Shown here piece after piece: positions 25,880-34,574 of a stretch of 34,574 bases of DNA. Both the position numbers and the translations under genes were made by a program. Location: contig NZ_JAUXXP010000002.1 in the NCBI RefSeq assembly GCF_030684895.1, positions 1 through 34,574 on the forward strand, written 5' to 3'. Source of the stretch: Pseudomonas sp. GTDB lineage: Bacteria > Pseudomonadota > Gammaproteobacteria > Pseudomonadales > Pseudomonadaceae. The notes beneath the pieces are model-generated. The model was not told the DNA's origin. It worked only from the letters and a program-made list of their open reading frames with translations, and ran no database searches. Positions within the stretch are counted from its first letter, which is position 1. The number at the start of each line of letters is the position of its first letter.

Positions 25880-26147
25880 AGTCTTTATCCATTGAGATGC
25901 AGCCAAGCATAGCGGCTGTATTCAATGGAACCAACTGCTGATGCGCTTCAGCGCCCGTGCTTGATGTGTTGGACGGGTTTTGGCGATTGGCTACGCATTT
26001 ATGTCGCTTTGTGAACAGAAAATAATTAGTTACTAAAACGTTGTGCGAATAGAATTGCGGCCATACTTTGCGGGCGACCCTGCTTGGGGTTCGCACTCGC
26101 CACAATAAAATTATACAAGCCGTTCCTTTTACCCAAGGAGTACCGGC
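25880..26147. promoter_or_regulatory. Divergent oxyR/nuo intergenic region
   Basis: The region is 268 bases. For nuo, TTGGGG (26084-26089), a 16-base spacer and TAAAAT (26106-26111) is the best promoter candidate. TTGTGC (26041-26046) with TACTTT (26064-26069) is weaker. AAGGAG (26135-26140) is the nuoA ribosome binding site. No FNR/ANR box is visible. Confidence 0.4.
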
Positions 26148-26561
26148 ATGCCTGATGCGGTAACGACCATGTCCCATAACTGGGCTTTTGCTGTGTTTCT
26201 GCTCGGAGTTTTCGGGCTTATCGGCTTTATGCTTGGCCTGTCCAGCCTGCTGGGTAGCAAGGCCTGGGGTCGCAGCAAGAATGAGCCCTTTGAATCCGGC
26301 ATGTTGCCCGTCGGCAGCGCGCGTCTGCGCCTGTCAGCCAAATTCTATCTGGTCGCGATGCTCTTCGTGATCTTCGACGTTGAAGCCCTCTTTCTCTTCG
26401 CTTGGGCAGTTTCGGTGCGCGAAAGCGGCTGGGCTGGGCTGATCGAAGCTACAGTCTTTATAGCAATTCTGTTGGCAGGTCTTGTCTACCTTTGGCGGAT
26501 CGGGGCGCTCGATTGGGCTCCTCAGGGTCGTCGTGAGCGACAGGCGAAGCTAAAACAATGA
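26148..26561 (+). CDS. nuoA: NADH-quinone oxidoreductase subunit A
   Basis: A 137-residue membrane subunit of complex I with three hydrophobic helices. The family signature KNEPFESG…[19 protein letters not shown] is present, including FDVEALFLF in the second helix. It sits near the quinone site at the junction of the peripheral and membrane arms. It is the first gene of the nuo operon, and the strong AAGGAG fixes the start. Confidence 0.97.
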   Translation: MPDAVTTMSHNWAFAVFLLGVFGLIGFMLGLSSLLGSKAWGRSKNEPFESGMLPVGSARLRLSAKFYLVAMLFVIFDVEALFLFAWAVSVRESGWAGLIEATVFIAILLAGLVYLWRIGALDWAPQGRRERQAKLKQ

Positions 26562-26571
26562 GGCTTTGGCA

Positions 26572-27249
26572 ATGCACTACAAACTTACTCGGATCGATCC
26601 GGATGCGCCTAATGAGCGCTATCCGGTCGGCGAGCGGGAGACTGTTTCCGACCCGCTGCTAGATGATCAAGTCCACAAGAACATCTACATGGGCAAGCTC
26701 TCGGATGTTCTGAATGGCGCAGTGAACTGGGGGCGCAAGAACTCCCTGTGGCCCTATAACTTCGGGCTGTCCTGCTGCTATGTGGAAATGACCACCGCCT
26801 TTACCGCGCCGCATGACGTAGCGCGGTTTGGTGCGGAAGTGATTCGAGCCTCCCCACGCCAGGCGGACTTCATGGTCATCGCCGGTACCTGCTTTATCAA
26901 GATGGCTCCGGTCATCCAGCGCCTGTACGAGCAGATGCTGGAACCCAAGTGGGTGATCTCGATGGGCTCCTGCGCCAACTCCGGCGGCATGTACGACATC
27001 TACTCCGTGGTCCAGGGGGTCGACAAGTTCCTGCCGGTCGACGTCTATATTCCCGGTTGCCCGCCCCGTCCCGAGGCCTTTCTGCAAGGCTTGATGCTGC
27101 TGCAGGAATCCATCGGTCAGGAGCGCCGGCCGTTGTCCTGGGTGGTTGGCGATCAAGGTGTTTACCGGGCCGACATGCCTTCGCAGAAAGAGCAGCGGCG
27201 CGCTGAACGGATCGCCGTGACCAATCTGCGTAGCCCCGACGAAGTGTGA
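26572..27249 (+). CDS. nuoB: NADH-quinone oxidoreductase subunit B
   Basis: A 225-residue peripheral subunit that holds iron-sulfur cluster N2, the last electron carrier before quinone. The ligands are visible: C68 and C69 (SCCYVEM), C134 (GSCANSGG) and C163 (PGCPPRP). The ATG at 26572 is chosen over a TTG at 26566 because it matches the family start ([15 protein letters not shown]) and follows GAGG. It lies 10 bases after nuoA. Confidence 0.98.
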   Translation: MHYKLTRIDPDAPNERYPVGERETVSDPLLDDQVHKNIYMGKLSDVLNGAVNWGRKNSLWPYNFGLSCCYVEMTTAFTAPHDVARFGAEVIRASPRQADFMVIAGTCFIKMAPVIQRLYEQMLEPKWVISMGSCANSGGMYDIYSVVQGVDKFLPVDVYIPGCPPRPEAFLQGLMLLQESIGQERRPLSWVVGDQGVYRADMPSQKEQRRAERIAVTNLRSPDEV

Positions 27250-27305
27250 GCCTGGGCTCGATTGAGCCCGCCTACTGACGCCGTTGACTGATAGCGACCG
27301 AGACC

Positions 27306-29087
27306 ATGACTGCAGAGAGCATTCTGTCCATACCGCCGTACAAGCCTGATGACCAAGACGTGGTCGTCGAACTGAACTCCCGTTTTGGCGCCGAAGCCTT
27401 TACCGCACAGAGCACCCGTAATGGTATGCCGGTGCTGTGGGTGGCTCGCGAGCGGCTGGTCGAGATCCTGACCTTCCTGCGCAACCTGCCGCGTCCCTAT
27501 GTGATGCTGTATGACCTGCATGGCGTCGACGAGCGCCTGCGCACCCAGCGTCGCGGTCTGCCGGGTGCGGATTTCACCGTGTTCTATCACCTGATGTCGT
27601 TGGAGCGGAACAGCGACATCATGCTCAAGGTGGCGCTCAATGAGCGTGACCTGAATATGCCCAGCGTTACCAGCATCTGGCCCAACGCCAACTGGTATGA
27701 GCGTGAAGTCTGGGACCTCTATGGCATTCACTTCAACGGTCACCCGCACCTGACCCGGATCATGATGCCGCCGACCTGGGAAGGTCACCCGCTGCGCAAG
27801 GATTATCCTGCGCGCGCCACGGAGTTCGATCCGTTCAGCCTGACCCTGGCCAAGCAGCAACTGGAAGAAGAAGCCGCGCGCTTCAAACCGGAAGACTGGG
27901 GCATGAAACGCGGCGGTGAGCACGAGGACTACATGTTCCTCAACCTTGGCCCGAATCACCCGTCGGCCCATGGTGCGTTCCGCATCATTTTGCAGCTCGA
28001 TGGTGAAGAGATCGTCGACTGCGTACCGGAGATCGGCTACCACCACCGTGGTGCCGAGAAGATGGCCGAACGGCAGAGCTGGCACAGCTTTATTCCCTAC
28101 ACCGACCGCATCGACTACCTCGGTGGGGTGATGAACAACCTGCCGTACGTGCTGGCCGTGGAAAAGCTCGCGGGCATCACCGTGCCGCAGCGGGTCGACG
28201 TGATTCGTATCATGCTGGCCGAGTTCTTCCGCATCACCAGCCACCTGCTGTTCCTCGGGACTTATATTCAAGACGTCGGTGCGATGACGCCGGTGTTCTT
28301 CACCTTCACCGACCGCCAGCGGGCCTACAAGGTGATCGAAGCCATCACCGGTTTCCGCCTGCACCCGGCGTGGTATCGCATCGGCGGCGTTGCTCACGAC
28401 CTGCCGCGCGGGTGGGATCGTCTGGTCAAGGAGTTCGTCGACTGGCTGCCCAAGCGCCTCGACGAATATGAGAAAGCTGCGCTGAAGAACAGCATTCTCA
28501 AGGCGCGGACCATCGGTGTGGCGCAGTACAACACCAAGGAAGCGCTGGAGTGGGGCACCACGGGTGCCGGTTTGCGCGCCACCGGCTGTGATTTCGACCT
28601 GCGCAAAGCGCGGCCGTATTCCGGCTACGAGAACTTCGAATTCGAAGTGCCGCTGGCCGTCAATGGCGATGCCTATGACCGTTGCATGGTGCGTGTCGAG
28701 GAGATGCGTCAAAGCATCAAGATCATCGACCAGTGCCTGCGCAACATGCCGGAAGGGCCGTACAAGGCCGATCACCCGCTGACCACGCCGCCGCCCAAAG
28801 AGCGCACGCTGCAGCACATTGAAACCCTGATCACCCACTTTCTGCAGGTTTCCTGGGGCCCGGTGATGCCGGCCAACGAAAGCTTCCAGATGATCGAGGC
28901 GACCAAGGGCATCAACAGTTATTACCTGACCAGCGACGGCAGCACCATGAGCTACCGCACGCGCATTCGTACGCCAAGCTTCCCGCACTTGCAGCAGATC
29001 CCTTCGGTGATTCGCGGCAGCATGGTGGCTGACCTGATTGCGTACCTGGGCAGTATTGACTTCGTTATGGCCGACGTGGACCGCTGA
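27306..29087 (+). CDS. nuoC: NADH-quinone oxidoreductase fused subunits C and D
   Basis: A 593-residue fusion. Residues 1-185 are NuoC (30-kDa type: [20 protein letters not shown]…DYPA). Residues 200-593 are NuoD (49-kDa type: [36 protein letters not shown]), which lines the quinone cavity. The fusion (nuoCD) is usual in Pseudomonas and enterics. The stop is one base before the nuoE start. Length is as expected. Confidence 0.98.
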   Translation: MTAESILSIPPYKPDDQDVVVELNSRFGAEAFTAQSTRNGMPVLWVARERLVEILTFLRNLPRPYVMLYDLHGVDERLRTQRRGLPGADFTVFYHLMSLERNSDIMLKVALNERDLNMPSVTSIWPNANWYEREVWDLYGIHFNGHPHLTRIMMPPTWEGHPLRKDYPARATEFDPFSLTLAKQQLEEEAARFKPEDWGMKRGGEHEDYMFLNLGPNHPSAHGAFRIILQLDGEEIVDCVPEIGYHHRGAEKMAERQSWHSFIPYTDRIDYLGGVMNNLPYVLAVEKLAGITVPQRVDVIRIMLAEFFRITSHLLFLGTYIQDVGAMTPVFFTFTDRQRAYKVIEAITGFRLHPAWYRIGGVAHDLPRGWDRLVKEFVDWLPKRLDEYEKAALKNSILKARTIGVAQYNTKEALEWGTTGAGLRATGCDFDLRKARPYSGYENFEFEVPLAVNGDAYDRCMVRVEEMRQSIKIIDQCLRNMPEGPYKADHPLTTPPPKERTLQHIETLITHFLQVSWGPVMPANESFQMIEATKGINSYYLTSDGSTMSYRTRIRTPSFPHLQQIPSVIRGSMVADLIAYLGSIDFVMADVDR

Positions 29088-29088
29088 C

Positions 29089-29589
29089 ATGAGCCAGACA
29101 ACCCTGATTCAAACCGACCGTTTTGCTCTGAGCGAAACCGAGCGTGCGGCCATCGAGCACGAGATGCACCACTACGAAGACCCGCGCGCGGCGTCGATCG
29201 AAGCGCTGAAGATCGTGCAGAAGGCCCGTGGTTGGGTGCCGGATGGCGCCGCCGATGCTATTGGCGAAATCCTCGGTATTCCGGCCAGCGACGTCGAAGG
29301 TGTGGCCACCTTCTATAGTCAGATCTTCCGCCAGCCGGTGGGGCGGCACATTATCCGCGTGTGCGACAGCATGACCTGTTATATCGGCGGCCATGAGTCG
29401 ATTGTCGAGAGCATCCAGCAACAACTGGGTATTGGCCTCGGCCAAACCAGTGCCGACGGCCGCTTTACCCTGCTGCCGGTCTGCTGCCTGGGCAACTGCG
29501 ACAAGGCGCCGGCGGTGATGATTGACGATGACACCTTTGGCAATCTGCATGCCGACGGCGTCGCCAAACTGCTGGAGGCCTACGCATGA
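29089..29589 (+). CDS. nuoE: NADH-quinone oxidoreductase subunit E
   Basis: A 166-residue protein that holds the [2Fe-2S] cluster N1a. Ligands are seen as C-x4-C (CDSMTC) and C-x3-C (CCLGNC). It partners NuoF in the NADH-oxidising module. The start ([12 protein letters not shown]) is one base after the nuoCD stop. The stop overlaps the nuoF start by 4 bases (ATGA). Confidence 0.98.
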   Translation: MSQTTLIQTDRFALSETERAAIEHEMHHYEDPRAASIEALKIVQKARGWVPDGAADAIGEILGIPASDVEGVATFYSQIFRQPVGRHIIRVCDSMTCYIGGHESIVESIQQQLGIGLGQTSADGRFTLLPVCCLGNCDKAPAVMIDDDTFGNLHADGVAKLLEAYA

Positions 29590-30935
29590 CTACGCTGACG
29601 TCCATGGGGCCGGCTAACACCATCGCCCGCAGTGAAGAAACTCACCCGCTGACTTGGCGCTTGCGTGACGACGCCCAGCCGGTGTGGCTGGAGGAATATC
29701 AGGCGAAGAACGGCTACGCCGCCGCGCGTAAGGCGCTCGCCGAAATGGCCCAGGCCGATATCGTGCAGACGGTGAAAGACTCCGGCCTCAAAGGCCGTGG
29801 CGGTGCCGGCTTCCCCACCGGGGTGAAGTGGGGGCTGATGCCCGCCGACGAATCCATGAACATCCGCTACCTGCTGTGCAACGCGGATGAAATGGAGCCC
29901 AACACCTGGAAAGACCGCATGCTGATGGAGCAGCTGCCGCACCTGTTGGTGGAAGGCATGCTGATTTCTGCGCGTGCACTCAAGGCCTATCGCGGCTACA
30001 TCTTCCTGCGCGGTGAGTACGTCGATGCGGCGGCGAATCTGAATCGCGCCATTGAAGAAGCCAAGGCTGCCGGCTTGCTGGGCACGAACATCCTCGGCAG
30101 CGGTTTCGATTTCGAGCTGTTCGTCCACACCGGTGCCGGGCGCTATATCTGTGGTGAAGAAACCGCGCTGATCAACTCCCTCGAAGGCCGCCGCGCCAAC
30201 CCGCGTGCCAAGCCGCCGTTCCCGGCCGCCGTCGGCGTGTGGGGCAAGCCGACCTGCGTGAACAACGTCGAGACCTTGTGCAACGTGCCGGCCATCGTCG
30301 GTAATGGCGTGGACTGGTACAAGAGCTTGGCCCGCCCGGACAGCGAAGACCACGGCACCAAGCTGATGGGCTTCTCCGGCAAGGTGAAGAACCCCGGCTT
30401 GTGGGAGCTGCCCTTCGGCATCAGCGCCCGCGAGCTATTCGAGGATTACGCCGGCGGCATGCGCGATGGCTATACCCTCAAGTGCTGGCAACCCGGCGGT
30501 GCCGGCACCGGCTTTCTGCTACCCGAGCACCTGGATGCGCTGATGTATGCCAGCGGTATCGGCAAGGTCGGCACGCGCATGGGCACCGGCCTGGCACTGG
30601 CGGTGGACGACAGCATCAGCATGGTCTCGCTGTTGCGCAATATGGAAGAGTTCTTCGCCCGCGAGTCCTGCGGCTGGTGTACGCCGTGCCGCGATGGCCT
30701 GCCGTGGAGCGTGAAGATTCTCCGCGCCCTGGAGCGCAAGCAAGGCACGCAGCAGGACATCGACACGCTGCTCGGTCTGGTCAATTTCCTTGGCCCCGGC
30801 AAAACCTTCTGCGCCCACGCACCGGGTGCGGTTGAGCCGCTGGGCAGTGCGATCAAGTATTTCCGTTCGGAGTTCGAGGCTGGCGTGGCCAGCTCAGCGG
30901 CTCCGGCGACGACGGGGCAATTCGTCCCCGCGTAA
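29586..30935 (+). CDS. nuoF: NADH-quinone oxidoreductase subunit F (FMN/NADH-binding)
   Basis: A 449-residue protein that binds NADH and FMN ([14 protein letters not shown] and the [13 protein letters not shown] region) and holds the [4Fe-4S] cluster N3 ([12 protein letters not shown] and [10 protein letters not shown]). Its start overlaps nuoE. Length matches the family. In-frame reading continues for about 30 sense codons after the TAA (to 31028), reported separately. Otherwise intact. Confidence 0.98.
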   Translation: MTTLTSMGPANTIARSEETHPLTWRLRDDAQPVWLEEYQAKNGYAAARKALAEMAQADIVQTVKDSGLKGRGGAGFPTGVKWGLMPADESMNIRYLLCNADEMEPNTWKDRMLMEQLPHLLVEGMLISARALKAYRGYIFLRGEYVDAAANLNRAIEEAKAAGLLGTNILGSGFDFELFVHTGAGRYICGEETALINSLEGRRANPRAKPPFPAAVGVWGKPTCVNNVETLCNVPAIVGNGVDWYKSLARPDSEDHGTKLMGFSGKVKNPGLWELPFGISARELFEDYAGGMRDGYTLKCWQPGGAGTGFLLPEHLDALMYASGIGKVGTRMGTGLALAVDDSISMVSLLRNMEEFFARESCGWCTPCRDGLPWSVKILRALERKQGTQQDIDTLLGLVNFLGPGKTFCAHAPGAVEPLGSAIKYFRSEFEAGVASSAAPATTGQFVPA

Positions 30936-31031
30936 AACAATGGCGCTCTGGCGGCCACTGACCTGGCCCCGCAGCACAACGTGATTCCATTAGCCAAGCC
31001 CGCTTCGGTGGGCAAAGAAGAAACCTGAACC
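30936..31031 (+). other. nuoF-nuoG spacer with in-frame open stretch and UUCG hairpin
   Basis: After the nuoF TAA the same frame stays open for 30 codons to a TGA at 31026-31028, three bases before nuoG. GCCCGC-TTCG-GTGGGC (30998-31013) forms a stable cUUCGg tetraloop hairpin 18 bases before the nuoG start. The ribosome binding site after it is weak (AAGAAG). Confidence 0.5.
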
Positions 31032-33752
31032 ATGGCCACTATCCACGTAGACGGCAAAGATTTCGAAGTCGATGGGGCGGACAACCTGCTGCAGGCCTGC
31101 CTGTCCCTCGGTCTCGATATCCCTTACTTCTGCTGGCACCCGGCGCTCGGTAGCGTCGGCGCCTGCCGCCAGTGCGCGGTCAAGCAGTACACCGATGAAA
31201 ACGATACGCGCGGGCGCATCGTCATGTCGTGCATGACGCCGGCCACCGACAACACCTGGATCAGCATCGATGATGAAGAATCCAAGGCGTTTCGCGCCAG
31301 CGTTGTTGAATGGTTGATGACCAACCACCCGCACGACTGCCCGGTGTGCGAGGAGGGCGGCCATTGCCACCTGCAAGACATGACGGTGATGACTGGCCAC
31401 AACCAGCGCCGTTATCGCTTCAGCAAACGCACCCACCAGAACCAGCAGCTTGGCCCGTTTATTGGGCATGAAATGAACCGCTGCATCGCCTGCTACCGCT
31501 GCGTGCGTTATTACAAGGACTACGCCGGCGGAACTGACCTCGGTGTGTATGGCGCGCACGACAACGTGTACTTCGGCCGGGTCGAAGACGGTGTGCTGGA
31601 AAGCGAGTTTTCCGGCAACCTGGTCGAGGTCTGCCCGACCGGTGTGTTCACCGACAAAACCCACTCCGAGCGCTACAACCGCAAGTGGGACATGCAGTTT
31701 GCCCCGAGTATCTGCCACGGCTGCGCCAGCGGCTGCAACACCAGCCCTGGCGAGCGTTATGGCGAGCTGCGGCGCATCGAGAACCGCTTCAACGGTGATG
31801 TGAACCAGTACTTCCTTTGCGACCGTGGCCGTTTTGGCTACGGCTACGTCAACCGTACTGATCGTCCGCGTCAGCCGCTGCTGGTGAATAAAGACGGTGG
31901 CGCAAAGCTCGGCATCGACGCCGCGCTGGACAAGGCCGCCGAGCTGCTCAAGGGCAAGCGCGTAATCGGCATCGGTTCGCCGCGCGCCAGCCTGGAAAGC
32001 AACTTCGCCCTGCGCGAGCTGGTCGGCGAGGCCAACTACTACTCCGGTATCGCCGCGGGCGAGCTGGAAAATATCCGCCTGATCCGCGACATCCTGCAGA
32101 ACGGCCCGCTGCCGGTGCCGACCCTGCGTGAAGTCGAGCTGCACGACGCGGTGTTTATCCTCGGCGAAGACCTGACCCAGACCGCCGCACGCATGGCCCT
32201 GGCCCTGCGTCAGGCGGTCAAGGGCAAGGCCACTGAAATCGCCGCGTCGATGAAGATTCAGGACTGGCACATGGCCGCCGTGCAGAACGTCGCTCAGGAC
32301 GCGCTGCATCCGCTGTTTATCGCCAGCGTCACCGCCACGCGTCTGGATGATATTGCCGAAGCCTGCGTGCATGCTGCACCGGCCGACTTGGCGCGTATCG
32401 GTTTCGCCGTGGCCCACGCCATCGATCCGAGCGCACCGGCGGTTAACGGCCTGGATGCGGATGTTGGCGAGCTGGTGCAGTTGATTGCCGAAGCGCTGCT
32501 AGAAGCCAAGCGTCCGCTGATCGTTGCCGGCGCCTCCCTGGGCGAGAGGAGCCTGATCGAAGCGGCGGCGAATATCGCCAGCGCGCTGAAGAATCGTGAA
32601 AAAAACGCTTCCATCAGCCTGGTGGTGCCGGAAGCCAACAGCATGGGCCTGGCCCTGCTGGGTGGCGAGTCTGTCGATGCGGCGCTGCAAGCCCTGACGT
32701 CCGCTCAGGCCGATGCCGTGATCGTGTTGGAAAACGACCTCTATCGTCGCGCCGATGCAGCCCAGGTCGATGCCGCACTGGCAGCGGCCAAGTTGGTGAT
32801 TGTCGCTGACCATCAGCACACTGCTACCAGCGAAAAAGCCCATCTGCTGCTGCCGGTGGCCAGCTTCGCCGAAGGCGATGGCACCCTGGTCAGTTTCGAA
32901 GGCCGCGCCCAGCGCTTCTTCCAGGTGTTCGAGCCGAGCTACTACGACGCTAATATTTTGATTCGCGAAGGCTGGCGCTGGCTGCATGCCCTGCACAGCA
33001 CCCTGCAAGGCAAGCCGCTCGACTGGACTCAGCTGGATGCGGTGACCGCTGCCGTTGCTGCCAGCAACAGTTCGCTGGCGCGCATTGGCGAAGCGGCGCC
33101 GAATGCCACCTTCCGCATCAAGGGCCTCAAGCTGGCCCGCGAGCCGCACCGTTACAGCGGTCGCACCGCCATGCGCGCCAATATCAGCGTGCACGAGCCG
33201 CGTCAGCCGCAGGATCAGGATTCGGCCTTCGCCTTCTCCATGGAAGGCTATTCCGGCAGCCAGGAAGACCGTCAGCAGATTCCATTCGCCTGGTCGCCGG
33301 GCTGGAACTCGCCGCAAGCCTGGAACAAGTTTCAGGACGAAGTCGGCGGCCATCTGCGTGCCGGTGATCCCGGCGTGCGTCTGCTGGAAGCCAAGGGCGT
33401 GGTATTGCCCTGGTTCAATGCGCCGGCCGCCTTTAACCCGGCTCCGGGCACCTTGCAGGCCGTGGCGCTGCATCACCTGTTCGGCAGTGAGGAAACCTCG
33501 GCCGGCGCCGCGCCGCTGCAAGAGCGCATTCCCGCGCCTTACGCACTGCTGGCCAAGGCTGAAGCGGATCGTCTGGGCGTGAATGATGGCGCGCTGCTGA
33601 GTCTGACAGTCGCCGGGCAGACCCTGCACCTGCCGCTGCAGATCACCGAAGAGCTGGCCATCGGTGTGGTCGGTCTGCCAGTGGGTTTGGCGGGCATGCC
33701 GGCGCTGATCGCTGGTAGCGTGGTCACTCGCATTGAGGAGGCCGCGCAATGA
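31032..33752 (+). CDS. nuoG: NADH-quinone oxidoreductase subunit G
   Basis: A 906-residue iron-sulfur subunit. The N-terminal [2Fe-2S] ligands are C34, C45, C48 and the Cys of VMSC. A His/Cys3 cluster lies in [14 protein letters not shown]. [4Fe-4S] ligands lie in CIACYRC and EVCPTG. The extra N7 cluster motif (CHGCASGC and LCDRG) is present, as in E. coli. The rest is a molybdopterin-oxidoreductase-like domain without cofactor role. The stop overlaps nuoH by 4 bases. Length fits Pseudomonas NuoG. Confidence 0.98.
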   Translation: MATIHVDGKDFEVDGADNLLQACLSLGLDIPYFCWHPALGSVGACRQCAVKQYTDENDTRGRIVMSCMTPATDNTWISIDDEESKAFRASVVEWLMTNHPHDCPVCEEGGHCHLQDMTVMTGHNQRRYRFSKRTHQNQQLGPFIGHEMNRCIACYRCVRYYKDYAGGTDLGVYGAHDNVYFGRVEDGVLESEFSGNLVEVCPTGVFTDKTHSERYNRKWDMQFAPSICHGCASGCNTSPGERYGELRRIENRFNGDVNQYFLCDRGRFGYGYVNRTDRPRQPLLVNKDGGAKLGIDAALDKAAELLKGKRVIGIGSPRASLESNFALRELVGEANYYSGIAAGELENIRLIRDILQNGPLPVPTLREVELHDAVFILGEDLTQTAARMALALRQAVKGKATEIAASMKIQDWHMAAVQNVAQDALHPLFIASVTATRLDDIAEACVHAAPADLARIGFAVAHAIDPSAPAVNGLDADVGELVQLIAEALLEAKRPLIVAGASLGERSLIEAAANIASALKNREKNASISLVVPEANSMGLALLGGESVDAALQALTSAQADAVIVLENDLYRRADAAQVDAALAAAKLVIVADHQHTATSEKAHLLLPVASFAEGDGTLVSFEGRAQRFFQVFEPSYYDANILIREGWRWLHALHSTLQGKPLDWTQLDAVTAAVAASNSSLARIGEAAPNATFRIKGLKLAREPHRYSGRTAMRANISVHEPRQPQDQDSAFAFSMEGYSGSQEDRQQIPFAWSPGWNSPQAWNKFQDEVGGHLRAGDPGVRLLEAKGVVLPWFNAPAAFNPAPGTLQAVALHHLFGSEETSAGAAPLQERIPAPYALLAKAEADRLGVNDGALLSLTVAGQTLHLPLQITEELAIGVVGLPVGLAGMPALIAGSVVTRIEEAAQ

Positions 33753-34574
33753 GTTGGCTGACCCCCGAAGTGCTGGACGTGCTGGTCGCCGTACTCAAGG
33801 CCATCGTGATTCTGCTGGTGGTGGTGGTGTGCGGCGCGCTGCTGAGCTTTGTCGAACGCCGTTTGCTGGGTTGGTGGCAGGACCGCTACGGCCCCAACCG
33901 GGTCGGGCCGTTCGGCATGTTTCAGATCGCGGCGGACATGATCAAGATGTTCTTCAAGGAGGACTGGACGCCGCCGTTCGCCGACAAGTTCATCTTTATC
34001 CTCGCGCCGATGATCGCCTTCGCCGCCATGTTGATGGCCTTTGCGATTATCCCGATCACGCCGAACTGGGGCGTGGCGGACCTGAATATTGGCATCCTGT
34101 TCTTCTTCGCCATGGCTGGGCTGTCGGTGTATGCCGTGCTGTTCGCTGGCTGGGCGAGTAACAACAAGTTTGCCCTGCTCGGCGCGCTGCGCGCCTCGGC
34201 GCAGACGGTGTCCTACGAGGTGTTTCTGGCGCTGGCGCTGATGGGCATCGTCGCCCAGGTTGGCTCGTTCAACATGCGCGACATCGTCGATTACCAGGCG
34301 CAGAACCTGTGGTTCATCATTCCGCAGTTCTTCGGTTTCTGTACCTTCTTTATCGCCGGCGTGGCGGTGACACACCGCCAACCCTTCGACCAGCCGGAAG
34401 CCGAGCAGGATCTGGCCGACGGTTACCACATCGAATACGCCGGGATGAAATGGGGCATGTTCTTCGTCGGCGAATACGTGGCCATCGTCACCGTGTCGGC
34501 GCTGCTGGTCACCCTGTTCTTCGGCGGCTGGCACGGGCCGTTTGGCATCCTGCCGCAGATTCCGTTTTTCTGGT
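33749..34574 (+). CDS. nuoH: NADH-quinone oxidoreductase subunit H, 5' part (runs off right edge)
   Basis: A membrane subunit of 275 visible codons, open to the window end. Several transmembrane helices and the conserved quinone-site loops are seen ([71 protein letters not shown]). It forms the quinone chamber together with NuoB and NuoD. The start overlaps the nuoG stop (ATGA). Confidence 0.97.
   Translation, partial: MSWLTPEVLDVLVAVLKAIVILLVVVVCGALLSFVERRLLGWWQDRYGPNRVGPFGMFQIAADMIKMFFKEDWTPPFADKFIFILAPMIAFAAMLMAFAIIPITPNWGVADLNIGILFFFAMAGLSVYAVLFAGWASNNKFALLGALRASAQTVSYEVFLALALMGIVAQVGSFNMRDIVDYQAQNLWFIIPQFFGFCTFFIAGVAVTHRQPFDQPEAEQDLADGYHIEYAGMKWGMFFVGEYVAIVTVSALLVTLFFGGWHGPFGILPQIPFFW

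Noticed and set aside
27162..34534. Long open frames on the minus strand opposite the nuo genes (up to 642 codons)
   Set aside because: They mirror the highly biased codon use of the true nuo genes, have no ribosome binding sites or domains, and overlap well-established genes.
1..34574. CRISPR arrays, tRNA or rRNA genes, integrase or transposase genes
   Set aside because: None was seen on either strand; the only repeat of note is the element at 21230-21373.

Overview
The window is chromosomal DNA of a Pseudomonas. The right-hand third (about 19.9-34.6 kb) encodes an SCP2 protein, an HDOD protein, RecG, OxyR and the start of the nuo operon with a fused NuoCD. As I remember it, P. aeruginosa has the same oxyR-recG-HDOD order, and the proteins look closely related to its proteins. 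I cannot name the species.

The left part (1 to about 19.8 kb) is accessory DNA with mixed base composition. (a) 1-1211: the 5' part of a copper P-type ATPase gene that runs off the left edge, behind a CueR-type promoter. (b) 1543-5872: an AbiEi/DUF6088-type winged-helix protein with its own inverted-repeat operator, then an AAA+ ATPase and a subtilisin-like protease that match the IetAS toxin-antitoxin/anti-phage pair. (c) 5914-14974: a copper-handling cluster with a CopZ chaperone, a second copper ATPase (YHS plus HMBD N-terminus), a DUF2933 membrane protein, two cupredoxins, an extended PtrA-like periplasmic protein, CopR/CopS, a 65-residue protein, an AraC regulator and a fatty-acid hydroxylase/sterol-desaturase protein. 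(d) 15042-18130: antitoxin-like small genes (ParS/MbcA/DUF2384 and an 80-residue protein), then an XRE repressor divergent from a translationally coupled winged-helix protein and SF2 helicase. (e) 18131-19.8 kb: an AT-richer stretch with gene debris and an orphan OmpR-type response regulator.

How the genes may work together: CopRS senses periplasmic copper and probably drives the PtrA-like gene through a cop box in the shared intergenic region. The cytoplasmic copper genes (both ATPases and CopZ) fit a CueR/ANR layer of control, but no MerR-family regulator is present in the window. IetAS and the XRE/helicase cassette look like defence or stability modules lodged among the metal-resistance genes.

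The best candidates for new biology are the DUF6088-ietA-ietS trio and the XRE-controlled winged-helix/helicase pair. No integrase, transposase, tRNA, rRNA or CRISPR array was seen.
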